This document shows positions 43,883-52,571 of a DNA stretch of 55,077 nucleotides, piece by piece. Every line of letters starts with the position of its first letter. Position 1 is the stretch's first letter. The notes beneath the pieces are model-generated. The model made no database searches, was not told the origin of the DNA, and saw only the letters and a list, made by a program, of their open reading frames with translations. This stretch comes from Prevotella sp. (GTDB lineage Bacteria; Bacteroidota; Bacteroidia; Bacteroidales; Bacteroidaceae), in NCBI GenBank assembly GCA_022779305.1, contig JALFSW010000049.1, positions 1-55,077 of the forward strand, given 5' to 3'. The position numbers and the translations under genes were made by a program.

Positions 43883-46042
43883 TTATGGCTCTTCTATCAT
43901 TCCAATGATGAGCTGTAGATCGATTTCGCTCATACCTTTTTGCTCCAAGAAATAAGCATCTTTCTTTAGTTCATTGCGTAAACTCTTTGTTGGGTCGTAG
44001 CTTTGCCACCGCTGAAAGGTGAGATAGGTTTGCGCTATGTCCCCACTGAACCAAAAGGCATAGCCTGCATTCAGACAATCAACTGCCAAAGGATTATCAG
44101 CTAAAAGTTCTTCATAGAGCTTACGTGCCTTTTCTGTTTGGTCGTCGCAAAGCAAAGCCCAAGCAAGTGTACGTTTTATGCGTTTGCTGTTAGGGTTTTC
44201 AAAGTTGAGCTTATAAAGAATGTTCAATGTTTCGGTCGCTCTACCAAGACGAATGAGCGTTGCAGCATGATTGAGCTGATAGGTTTGTTTCGTGGGTTCA
44301 AGTGCAACAAGTTGCTTGTAGGCTTGTTCAGCCGCCTCATAATCGTTGCATTCCAAGGCAGCATTTGCTTGCCCATTCAGTGCCCATAAGCTATTTGCAT
44401 CACGAATTAGAGCTTCATCAAAAAGGCGTTTTGCGAGTGAAAAATCTTTATGGAATAATGCTCCATAAGCCTTTAAAATATAAGTATCTGCATCGTTGGG
44501 AGCAATGTTCTCTAAAAGCAAGTTCATCTCCATGAATTGATGGTGCTTATAGAGATATTTTGCCAAACGAATTTGCTCCTTTCTCAATTCGTCCTTGTGA
44601 AAAACGGACGACAGGAAAAAGAATGTATCAGTGGAAGTTGTTGCAAAGAAAGGATTGCGCAATTCTGTTCTGTTGGACTGTTGTATGCGGAAAAATCTGT
44701 AAAGATCTTGAAGATACATTCTCCGTGAATAAGCAACAGGCTCATCTATTTCGGCAGGAATACCCATCATGCTCGCACTTGGATCCGTGTTGAGCATCTC
44801 CTGCATTTCATTTGGGAGGCGTTCAAAGACCTGCGACATCGCCAAAAACAATGAATATTTGTCAGAATCGCAAAAGGTCTTTTGCTTTGACAGGAGTTTG
44901 ACAAAAGGCGAATTTCTTAATTTTTCACTTACCACGTGAAGGTCGGGATGATGCAAACTGAAAGGTGTAAACCAATTGGATGTTCGTGCAAAGAATCCAA
45001 AGCGCTTCATTTGCTTAAATCCACCAAAATAGATGTCCGACCCAGCTTTTTGCATCTGCATCATACGCTGTACGCTTTGCTCAACTTTCTCCATTCGTTC
45101 GTCATCCAGATTAGGATTGAGAATGTTTTCCAGCTCGTCTTTTTCTGTCTGCATGCCACCAAATCGCCCCATGTGGAAGTTGGAATTACTAAGAATATCG
45201 GGCATGATGTCACTTTGAATTTTGTCATTGTCTTTTTCAGCGTTCATACAACTGAACATCTGTAACTGGAGATCGAATAATTCGGTTCTAATCTTTTCGT
45301 TCTGTAACGCTTCAGCGAACGCCTGTACTTGCTCTGGATAGATTTTATAGATTTCCGAAAACGATAACGTCCATCCGACAAATGCACGCTGTGCCACGGC
45401 AGTCTCATTTGCAGAAGTGTATACGCTGAAAAGTGTGTTTGCTTTCTGTGGATCATAAACATTCATTACACTGAGCGAGATTGCGCTAATGATCAGTAGT
45501 TGGTCATTTTGATCAATGATGGGATTGGTGAGCAATGAAGCATAGAATGCTGCATCGTCTTCACTCCAAAGTGACGAAACGAGAATGTGGCAGAAAAGTT
45601 TATCCATAAAGAGATAGTGACGCTCATACATAGCTTGGCTTTCGGCTTGTTGGGTCGTTTCGTTCTGCAAAGAAAGCATCGCTATTTCCGAAACAAAATT
45701 CTCAAGCACCGAGCGTATGAAATCATGACTTGTGTTTTGCCCTTTGCTTGTGCTAAACGCCTTAATATAGATTTCCGCAGTGTGGCATAGCTGATTCAGC
45801 TCTATTTCTGCAATGACTTTATACAAACGTTGCATCAAACTATAAAACAAATCGTTGCGTTTTGGGTCTTTCATTCCTTGTCGCATAAATTGCTTCATCA
45901 ATGTATAGTCATTGGCGATAGTTGTCAGTTCATCCCTTCCTTGCAGTGATGGGTCTATCGCTAAAAGCTGTTGCGTCTCTTTGATTGCACCATCAAGATC
46001 GAAATGTGCCAAAGATTTAATCGTTTCGCGTATGTTTGCCAT
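43883..46042 (-). CDS. Large tetratricopeptide repeat protein
   Basis: 719 residues without signal peptide or membrane helix, so probably cytoplasmic. The N-terminal two-thirds are helical and contain no motif I know. The C-terminal third (about 500-690) holds several TPR units, for example ANAALECNDYEAAEQAYKQL and TLIRLGRATETLNILYKLNF. Similar large TPR proteins exist in Prevotella-like genomes, but no function is established that I can cite. It is convergent with the GNAT gene (20-base gap). An inverted-repeat element lies 23 bases upstream of the start codon. Confidence 0.78.
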   Translation of the reverse strand: MANIRETIKSLAHFDLDGAIKETQQLLAIDPSLQGRDELTTIANDYTLMKQFMRQGMKDPKRNDLFYSLMQRLYKVIAEIELNQLCHTAEIYIKAFSTSKGQNTSHDFIRSVLENFVSEIAMLSLQNETTQQAESQAMYERHYLFMDKLFCHILVSSLWSEDDAAFYASLLTNPIIDQNDQLLIISAISLSVMNVYDPQKANTLFSVYTSANETAVAQRAFVGWTLSFSEIYKIYPEQVQAFAEALQNEKIRTELFDLQLQMFSCMNAEKDNDKIQSDIMPDILSNSNFHMGRFGGMQTEKDELENILNPNLDDERMEKVEQSVQRMMQMQKAGSDIYFGGFKQMKRFGFFARTSNWFTPFSLHHPDLHVVSEKLRNSPFVKLLSKQKTFCDSDKYSLFLAMSQVFERLPNEMQEMLNTDPSASMMGIPAEIDEPVAYSRRMYLQDLYRFFRIQQSNRTELRNPFFATTSTDTFFFLSSVFHKDELRKEQIRLAKYLYKHHQFMEMNLLLENIAPNDADTYILKAYGALFHKDFSLAKRLFDEALIRDANSLWALNGQANAALECNDYEAAEQAYKQLVALEPTKQTYQLNHAATLIRLGRATETLNILYKLNFENPNSKRIKRTLAWALLCDDQTEKARKLYEELLADNPLAVDCLNAGYAFWFSGDIAQTYLTFQRWQSYDPTKSLRNELKKDAYFLEQKGMSEIDLQLIIGMIEEP

Positions 46043-46065
46043 AATTGTTCAATTTCATTGAGTAG

Positions 46066-46262
46066 TTTTTTCGCCATGCGAGCGTCTGGAAGACGATTAC
46101 TTGCTAGCGCAAGCGTCAAAAGGACGGTTATTCGCCATGACAATGTAAAACTTCGTCCCTCATTTTCCACCAGTTCATTTGGCTTGACAAAAACGTCTGT
46201 TTTTATTCTAATTGCAATTATCGTGCCGTTTTCTATTTTCAGACGCTTGCATGGCAAGAAAA
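46066..46262. repeat. 197-bp element with 23-bp terminal inverted repeats
   Basis: The left end (46066-46088) has core GCCATGCGAGCGTCTG. The right end (46240-46262) is its complement with 20 of 23 matches (CAGACGCTTGCATGGC core). The inside has another palindrome, GACGATTACTTGC/GCAAGCGTC (46092-46117), and a 70-base part shared with 30275-30345. No open reading frame of note. It is similar in size to the main dispersed repeat but unrelated in sequence. Confidence 0.75.
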
Positions 46263-46373
46263 CAACTAAATAAAATTGAAAGATAACCCGACAGCAAGCG
46301 AGGCGATAGTAAGGAACATACCATCAGCTGGAAGGGAACACCGATAAATGTAAAGAATCTGAAAGAGTAAAGC

Positions 46374-46422
46374 GTGCCCCCTCTTTTCGTACCCCATGAG
46401 TGGAGTACGAAAAGAGAGGCAC
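46374..46422. other. Strong 18-bp hairpin in the gap before the LRR locus
   Basis: The arm at 46374-46392 (core CTCTTTTCGTAC) pairs with 46405-46422 (core GTACGAAAAGAG) with one extra base. There is no adjacent T-run. It lies in the 46263-46774 gap, which otherwise contains no gene I can support. Confidence 0.6.
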
Positions 46423-46711
46423 CATTCTACAGTAAAAACAAACGTTTTTCTGACAAAGTTCTTTTACTTTTTTACCACAGACGGTAGCTCCATCAAGGCA
46501 CACTTTGCCGGCCTCAATAAACGCTTTATTCCATTCATAATAAAGTTCTATCTGACACGTTCGCTACATTCTTGCCATTCTATATATATATGTTCAGTAA
46601 GTATTCGTCGTCATATTCTCTAAATCCAAATAGACCATTAGAATTTCATCATTTTTAGGTATTGCAGAACTTTTAAAAAGTAGCTTAATTTGCAAAAAAA
46701 TAGTAACACTC

Positions 46712-46725
46712 TTGTACGAGTACAA
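46712..46725. promoter_or_regulatory. Palindrome TTGTAC-GA-GTACAA upstream of the LRR locus
   Basis: A perfect 6+6 inverted repeat with a two-base spacer, 50 bases upstream of the first gene of the locus. A weak -7-like TTAATTTGC lies just upstream (about 46685-46693). It could be an operator. Confidence 0.35.
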
Positions 46726-46774
46726 TTACTTAGAGACGAAAAAACAAAATCATTTTTTACAAAAAGAGACGTAT

Positions 46775-47317
46775 ATGAATCATAAAATCTTCAACATCCT
46801 GTTAGGTATCGCAGCCCTGCTGCCCACAAAGACGTGTGCAGCACCACCAACTGGTAGCCCATTGCAAGCCGACCACTTTCCCTTGCGCTCCAAAGAACCT
46901 GTAAAATACCTGTTCCTCTGCCTGACTGACGGCAGCGAGGTCGTGTTTCCGCTGGCAGACAATCCCGTGATGGAAGTCGCCGAAGAGGAACTCATAGTGG
47001 AAAGCACAGCCGATAGATTATCGACAAGCCTCCAGAACGTCAGTCGCTTCTATTTTCTTGAAAACAAGATTTCCACCGGCATTCAAAACAACCAAATGGA
47101 CAGAGCCGTACAGGCAACAAGCATATCAAACGGACATATCCGCCTTAGCGGACTGCCCGCAGGAGTACAGGTGCGCCTCTATGCCACCAACGGACGCTGC
47201 GTTGCAGAAAAAACAATACCTAATTCAGGGGATACCGACATCGACCTGACCTTCTACCCGAAAGGCGTTTACATCCTCCACCTGCCGGCAGGACAGTTGA
47301 AAGTGATGAACAGATAA
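46775..47317 (+). CDS. Small secreted protein with C-terminal tail domain
   Basis: 180 residues. A signal peptide (about 1-22, NILLGIAALLPTKTCA) is followed by a module ending SRFYFLE (about 43-96: LTDGSEVVFPLADNPVMEV and so on) and a C-terminal domain with VRLYATNGRCVAEKTI and GVYILHLPAGQLKVMNR, which resembles Bacteroidota surface-sorting domains. ATG 46775 is chosen because it gives a proper signal peptide; the longer frame from 46712 begins in the palindrome. First gene of a five-gene plus-strand locus. Its base composition looks richer in G+C than the genes before it. Confidence 0.75.
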   Translation: MNHKIFNILLGIAALLPTKTCAAPPTGSPLQADHFPLRSKEPVKYLFLCLTDGSEVVFPLADNPVMEVAEEELIVESTADRLSTSLQNVSRFYFLENKISTGIQNNQMDRAVQATSISNGHIRLSGLPAGVQVRLYATNGRCVAEKTIPNSGDTDIDLTFYPKGVYILHLPAGQLKVMNR

Positions 47318-47375
47318 CAAAACAACCATATAATAATCTCGCCGCATCTTGTATGTGGCATAAACTATCAAAATT

Positions 47376-48641
47376 ATGACAAAAAATCTACTTTTAGCGA
47401 TCATGCTGTCTATATTTACAGCAGGTCAAGTGAGTTCTCAAAATGGACAACAGTCCATCAGTCTAACAACAGATATTCCCATTGGTGATACCTTAAAGGT
47501 AGCTTTGGAAATTCCTCCCTATTCTTTGCAAGCAACAGGAGTAGAACCTGACTATATTTGTATCAATGATACAATATACCATTTGGTTTTAACTCAAAAC
47601 ACAGTTACTCTCTCTGCACCAACTATATCTTGGTTCTCATGTGAGCATCAATTGATTACTAGTTTGAATGTTGGTAATGCAACTTCCCTAAAAGGATTAG
47701 ACTGTGGAAATAATCGAATTTCGGTATTAAACCTCTCTCAAAATGCAGCTTTGGAAACGCTTATGTGTTCCGGAAATGCACGGTTAGGAGGAACATTGAA
47801 CTTAGCGAACAATCCGGCTTTAATAGAATTAGGCTGCTCGGGATGCCCTATATCCAATATCAGTCTACCCACCAACAACAGCTTGGAAATACTGTGGGTA
47901 TCTTCATGCCCCAACCTTACAGGCTTATCGCTCACGTCAATGCCGGCTCTGAAAACTTTGGCATGCAACAATACGCCAATTCAAGGATTAAACCTCTCCA
48001 ACAATACTAATTTGGAATATCTCTACTGTCAGAATACAAATCTGACAACCGTCAATGTTGCCAATAATACATCTTTGCGCGAATTATGGTGCAACGACAA
48101 CAATTTGAGTAGCCTGAACGTTACAGGAGCAAGCAACCTGACCGATCTGTACTGCTTCAACTGCAACCTTTCGCAGTTCAGCGTGGCAAACTGCACGAGT
48201 TTGGAGCGGTTGTTCTGCCAGCATAATCAGATTGGACAAACTGCTCTCACCAATCTGATTAACTCCTTGCCTTATCACCAACCCACGGATGATAACCTCG
48301 AACTCTATGAATTCTGTTATTATGACGACTATACGGGTTCAGAACACAATTATGTACTTACATCTGCACAGATAAGTAGTTGCTACAACAGAGGATGGTC
48401 TCCCAAATATGTTGTTTTTGACACAACTATTCAATATCCAATATGGATCCCATATCCACAACCAAACCTCTCTTTCAATGCTATGAAACAGCAACGAGGG
48501 CAGACTACAGAAATACGTTCCATCGCAGATATTGATGCTAACGACCATGCGCTTTGGTACGATATGCAGGGACGGTGCATGAGTAAGCCCACCCGCAGTG
48601 GTCTGTATATCCACAATGGAAAGAAAGTGTATTTCAAATAA
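47376..48641 (+). CDS. Secreted leucine-rich repeat protein with YDMQGR-type tail
   Basis: 421 residues with a signal peptide ending GQVSSQ. About nine LRR units of 20-22 residues follow (about 90-300), with a cysteine at a constant position (LxCxxNxLxxLNLSxN pattern, e.g. LEYLYCQNTNLTTVNVANN), like the cysteine-ladder repeats of internalin J. A cap region follows the repeats. The last 28 residues read WYDMQGRCMSKPTRSGLYIH and NGKKVYFK. Probably surface-exposed and adhesive or ligand-binding by analogy; this is inferred. It lies 58 bases after the previous gene. Confidence 0.85.
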   Translation: MTKNLLLAIMLSIFTAGQVSSQNGQQSISLTTDIPIGDTLKVALEIPPYSLQATGVEPDYICINDTIYHLVLTQNTVTLSAPTISWFSCEHQLITSLNVGNATSLKGLDCGNNRISVLNLSQNAALETLMCSGNARLGGTLNLANNPALIELGCSGCPISNISLPTNNSLEILWVSSCPNLTGLSLTSMPALKTLACNNTPIQGLNLSNNTNLEYLYCQNTNLTTVNVANNTSLRELWCNDNNLSSLNVTGASNLTDLYCFNCNLSQFSVANCTSLERLFCQHNQIGQTALTNLINSLPYHQPTDDNLELYEFCYYDDYTGSEHNYVLTSAQISSCYNRGWSPKYVVFDTTIQYPIWIPYPQPNLSFNAMKQQRGQTTEIRSIADIDANDHALWYDMQGRCMSKPTRSGLYIHNGKKVYFK

Positions 48642-48714
48642 AGTTTTTATATAGTATAGTAATAATTCGGTTCTGTCAAACATTGGTTTGGCAGAACCAT
48701 TAAAAAAAAACACA
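48590..48714 (+). repeat. Duplicated gene-end/intergenic unit, copy 1
   Basis: The coding end (CGCAGTGGTCTGTATATCCA core) and the intergenic stretch with the GGTTCTGTCAAA/TTTGGCAGAACC hairpin recur almost unchanged at 49572-49696. The hairpin may act as a weak terminator or processing site between the LRR genes. Confidence 0.85.
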
Positions 48715-49623
48715 ATGAAAAAATATTTACTTCTATTTATTATTGCGGTTGCATCTTTAACAACTAAAGCACAAATACCAAATCAAAAGATTATAGTAAC
48801 TTTTGCAAATAAATTAATTATTACAAAAGAACAGAAAGAATCTTTTGGAGGTCTAATTAGGACAAGTGGGGCTGCTATATGTAGACCTACTGCGGGAGGG
48901 TATGAAATAACATCAAAAGGTATAAAATATCCAGTAACGCTTGTGGGACTGAGCATAGCCAAATGGCCAAATATAAAAGGACTCATCACTATCAATGCCA
49001 AAGACCCCAAAGAGATGAAAGAGTTTATGTTGACAGAAGATCCTGTGATAACCAAGATAGAATTACCTACCCATACGGTGTTGAAAGACGTGACATTGGA
49101 AAATCTTTCGAACCTTACCGAGATTGATTTTTCTGAATGTGAGGGCATCGAAAACCTCGTAGCAAGGAAGTTACCAATAGATGAGCTGAACATCGGAAAG
49201 AGTACACTCCTCAAAACGCTTGATTGCTCTAACTGCGAATTAGAGACCCTTGTCATTCCTGAAAACAGTGCAGTAAACAAAATCAACTGTAGCGGAAACA
49301 GCCTTTCGGAAGCGGAAGTAGACAAACTCATTGCCGCACTCCCTGCAACCGGTGGTGAACTTTGCATCTACGATGAAGCGGCAGACAACAACAACGAATG
49401 TACTGCCAAACAGGTAGCAGATGCAAAAGCAAAGAACTGGAAAGTGGTGGATGCCGAAGGCAAAGAATATGCGGGCAGCGGAGCAGTGGTAAACAGCCTG
49501 AACTCCATAAAGACTGACAGCAACGACAACGCACCATACTACGACTTGCAGGGTCGCCAGATGAAAAAGCCTACCCGCAGCGGTCTGTATATCCACAATG
49601 GAAAGAAAGTGTATTTCAAATAA
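48715..49623 (+). CDS. Secreted short LRR protein with YDLQGR-type tail
   Basis: 302 residues with signal peptide (about 1-19, ending LTTKA). A beta-rich N-terminal part precedes two to four LRR units with the same Cys-bearing pattern (LLKTLDCSNCELETLVIPEN). A cap follows with LIAALPATGGELCIYDE and ADAKAKNWKVVDAEGKEY, a unit that recurs in the next protein. The tail is YYDLQGRQMKKPTRSGLYIH plus NGKKVYFK. ATG 48715 is used; an upstream ATG at 48688 lies inside the duplicated hairpin region. Confidence 0.84.
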   Translation: MKKYLLLFIIAVASLTTKAQIPNQKIIVTFANKLIITKEQKESFGGLIRTSGAAICRPTAGGYEITSKGIKYPVTLVGLSIAKWPNIKGLITINAKDPKEMKEFMLTEDPVITKIELPTHTVLKDVTLENLSNLTEIDFSECEGIENLVARKLPIDELNIGKSTLLKTLDCSNCELETLVIPENSAVNKINCSGNSLSEAEVDKLIAALPATGGELCIYDEAADNNNECTAKQVADAKAKNWKVVDAEGKEYAGSGAVVNSLNSIKTDSNDNAPYYDLQGRQMKKPTRSGLYIHNGKKVYFK

Positions 49624-49696
49624 AGTTTTTAATAGTATAGTAATAATCCGGTTCTGTCAAATATTGGTTTGGCAGAACTGCTAATATGGAAATGTA
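49572..49696 (+). repeat. Duplicated gene-end/intergenic unit, copy 2
   Basis: Second copy of the unit at 48590-48714. It covers the last codons of the short LRR gene, TAAAGTTTTT and the GGTTCTGTCAAA/TTTGGCAGAAC hairpin before the next gene. Confidence 0.85.
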
Positions 49697-52486
49697 ATGA
49701 AAAAAATATACATCCTATTTTCCTTTCTGCTACTCTTGTCGGCACTGCCGCTTTATGCCAATGTGGGAAAGGGAAGCATCAGCTTTACCTCAAAGCAAGC
49801 TGTCAATAAGAGCATCAAAGTTACAGTGGAAACAGGCTCTGCTGCCGAAACGAAAATAGATGAGACCTTTACCATAAGCGGAGCAAAGGTAAAAAGTGCC
49901 AAAGGCGGAATACTCGAACTGATAGTAGAGAAGCCGGAAGCTCTCGTTACCCTAAACGGCGACTTCACGCTCTTCAAGTGTGAGAAAGCTCTCCTTGCCA
50001 CCCTCGACCTCAAGAATGCCAAGAAACTACGAAAACTCCATTGTAAGCGCAACACACTCACAGAGTTAGATGTTACCTATTTAGAGAATTTGGAAGAGTT
50101 GGATTGCAGCAGCAATCAAATCGCCACGATGGATTTGGAAGCGTGCGAGAAACTCACAACAGCCAACTTCTCCAGCAACAGAATAAATAATCTCTATCTG
50201 CCGGAAAGCGAAACCCTGACATTCATTGACTGCTCCGTCAATCAGAGCATCAACGAACTCAACGTGAGCAAGTGCAAAGGACTCAAAACACTAAAATGTT
50301 ACACCTGCGGACTTAATGAAACGAAGGTGGACAAACTTGTAGAGCAACTCCCGACCCATGCTTCGGGTGCCAAAATCTATGTGCGCTTTGGCAGCAACGG
50401 CGAGTACTCCTTCACCAAACGACACATCAAACGGCTTAACGAAAAGGGATGGATCGTCTATGACACCGACAACCAAATCTGCGAGGGAAAGGAAGATTGG
50501 GGCATTATCCGGTTTGAGACTATGGGCGAACAGACTCTATTCTTCTGTACGGCTCCGGCTCCGGGAGTGGGCAGCAATCTCTTTTTCAGCGAAGGGATTG
50601 TTTATGATCCGCTCTTCAGCTATGGAAATATGGTACAAATCACTTGTACAAAAGCAGGAAAGTACACCATCAAATGCAAGCAGCCTCAAATATGGTTTGA
50701 TGGCTGCCCAGATAAAATCACAATGTTCGACCTTTCAGAGCAGTCTTATCTCAAGGAGTTCAGAGCAAGACAATTGGGTGCAACTTCTCTCTTGCTGCCT
50801 GCCAACGCAGAGAAAATAAGTGTTACGCAGAGCGGTTGGCTGACAACGGTAAGCATTCCGCAAAACAATCACCTCTGCAATCTGACACTTTCGGAAAACA
50901 ACAGTCTGGCAACGCTCGACCTTACCAACAGCACACAACTCGAACAATTGGACGTACAATGCTGCCAGTTGGAACAGATTAACTTGACGGGCTGCACACA
51001 ACTCAAAACTATCCGATGCTATGGCAACCGTTTGAAGAAAGTGGCTTTCGACCAACTCGTAACAGCCCTTGCCGACCATTCATCAGAAAGCGGTATGGAA
51101 TATCGCATCGTACTCCATTCTGACAGAACAAAGGAATGGAACTACTGCACCCGCACACAAGTGGAAGCACTCAAAGCCAAAGGCTGGATGGTATTGGAAC
51201 TTCACGAGGGGACAGAGCGCAGCTATGAAGGAACTGAGGGAGAAGATCCCTATATCGATAAGACAGAAGGAGACGATAGGTTCGGTACAGACCGCCTGAC
51301 CATTCACTTTAAGGAAAAGCGAGGGGAGATTCATTGCACAAAGATGAGCATAAACGAAGAAGATCAAACCCTGCAACAACTGAAAGACAATACAAATATA
51401 TGGACAGAGGGTACTGCCAACATAGCAAGAGACAAGTCAGGCATCACTTTCCAAGCCTATGATGACAATATCACTTTCCGCGGGAAGATAACCGACATCG
51501 AAAATCTTGGTTTCATACGCGATGGCGAAGCAGATATAGACGCATCTCAGGCGATAAGCCTTAAACGCTTTATCATTAATGATTATCTTTTTGCCAGTGG
51601 TATACGATCATTAATACTGCCTAAAGATAATACGCTCGCAGAACTATCATTGAGAGGAATGTCCGAAACGTTTCAGTTTAATATTGAAGATTGCAAAGGA
51701 CTGAAAAATGTGGATTTACTAAACTGTCATTTTAAAGAACTTAATTTCTCTAATGCAAAGAATTTGGAAAAGCTTGTCCTTGGTGGATTGTTAAAGCTTA
51801 CAAATATTTCTTTTTCACCAACTAGTAAGCTCAAAGAGCTAAGGATAGAAAATTGCCCCGAAATGCAAACCTCAACACTCATTCCCGCAAGCGTGGAAAT
51901 ACTCTCTTTCTTTAATTGTCGCCTTTATGAGCTTCCCGAATTGCCTTCCGGACTGCAAATTCTTGAGTGCGTCTCTAATGAAATAAAAGCACTACCCATT
52001 TTGCCGGCAACACTGATCGAACTTAAATGTGACAGGCTCAATCTGACTTCTCTCGACCTGACACCATGCAAGGAACTTACCACCCTTAGCGTGCAATATA
52101 ACCAAATACGCAACATAAAGTTCCCGACAGAAAGCAAATTGAAGACTATTAATTGCCAAGACAACGGTATAAATGAAACCGATATGACGGCTTTTGTCGA
52201 AGCATTGCCAAAAACCAACAATGGGACATTGCTGGTGTGGGGACAAGATAATTCTAATGCAAACTACTGCAATACCGAACACGTTGCGGCAGCCAAGGCA
52301 AAAGGATGGAACATTGTCGACAGTCAGGGTAACCCTTATCCGGGCATAACCCCGACCGGCATCAGCACCCCGACAACCATTTGGGAGAACACTGCTCCTT
52401 ACTATGATTTGCAGGGGCGCCGTATTGAGAAGCCGACACGTAGCGGCATCTATATCCGTAACGGCAGGAAAGTGATAATCCGATAA
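49697..52486 (+). CDS. Large secreted three-module LRR protein with YDLQGR-type tail
   Basis: 929 residues with signal peptide (about 1-21, ending PLYA). Three LRR modules of the Cys-ladder type are each closed by a similar cap: KVDKLVEQLPTHASGAKIYV with LNEKGWIVYD; FDQLVTALADHSSE with VEALKAKGWMVLEL; and TAFVEALPKTNNGTLLVW with AAAKAKGWNIVDSQG. The tail is YYDLQGRRIEKPTRSGIYIR plus NGRKVIIR. The protein looks like an expanded version of its upstream neighbour. Similarity to internalin J suggests a surface interaction role, which is unproven. Confidence 0.86.
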   Translation: MKKIYILFSFLLLLSALPLYANVGKGSISFTSKQAVNKSIKVTVETGSAAETKIDETFTISGAKVKSAKGGILELIVEKPEALVTLNGDFTLFKCEKALLATLDLKNAKKLRKLHCKRNTLTELDVTYLENLEELDCSSNQIATMDLEACEKLTTANFSSNRINNLYLPESETLTFIDCSVNQSINELNVSKCKGLKTLKCYTCGLNETKVDKLVEQLPTHASGAKIYVRFGSNGEYSFTKRHIKRLNEKGWIVYDTDNQICEGKEDWGIIRFETMGEQTLFFCTAPAPGVGSNLFFSEGIVYDPLFSYGNMVQITCTKAGKYTIKCKQPQIWFDGCPDKITMFDLSEQSYLKEFRARQLGATSLLLPANAEKISVTQSGWLTTVSIPQNNHLCNLTLSENNSLATLDLTNSTQLEQLDVQCCQLEQINLTGCTQLKTIRCYGNRLKKVAFDQLVTALADHSSESGMEYRIVLHSDRTKEWNYCTRTQVEALKAKGWMVLELHEGTERSYEGTEGEDPYIDKTEGDDRFGTDRLTIHFKEKRGEIHCTKMSINEEDQTLQQLKDNTNIWTEGTANIARDKSGITFQAYDDNITFRGKITDIENLGFIRDGEADIDASQAISLKRFIINDYLFASGIRSLILPKDNTLAELSLRGMSETFQFNIEDCKGLKNVDLLNCHFKELNFSNAKNLEKLVLGGLLKLTNISFSPTSKLKELRIENCPEMQTSTLIPASVEILSFFNCRLYELPELPSGLQILECVSNEIKALPILPATLIELKCDRLNLTSLDLTPCKELTTLSVQYNQIRNIKFPTESKLKTINCQDNGINETDMTAFVEALPKTNNGTLLVWGQDNSNANYCNTEHVAAAKAKGWNIVDSQGNPYPGITPTGISTPTTIWENTAPYYDLQGRRIEKPTRSGIYIRNGRKVIIR

Positions 52487-52571
52487 AGCCGATACTGTAC
52501 AGATTCGATGGAAAGCACTCTGCTTTTCATCGGACTTACATTTTTATACAACAATAAAATCATACGAAAGG

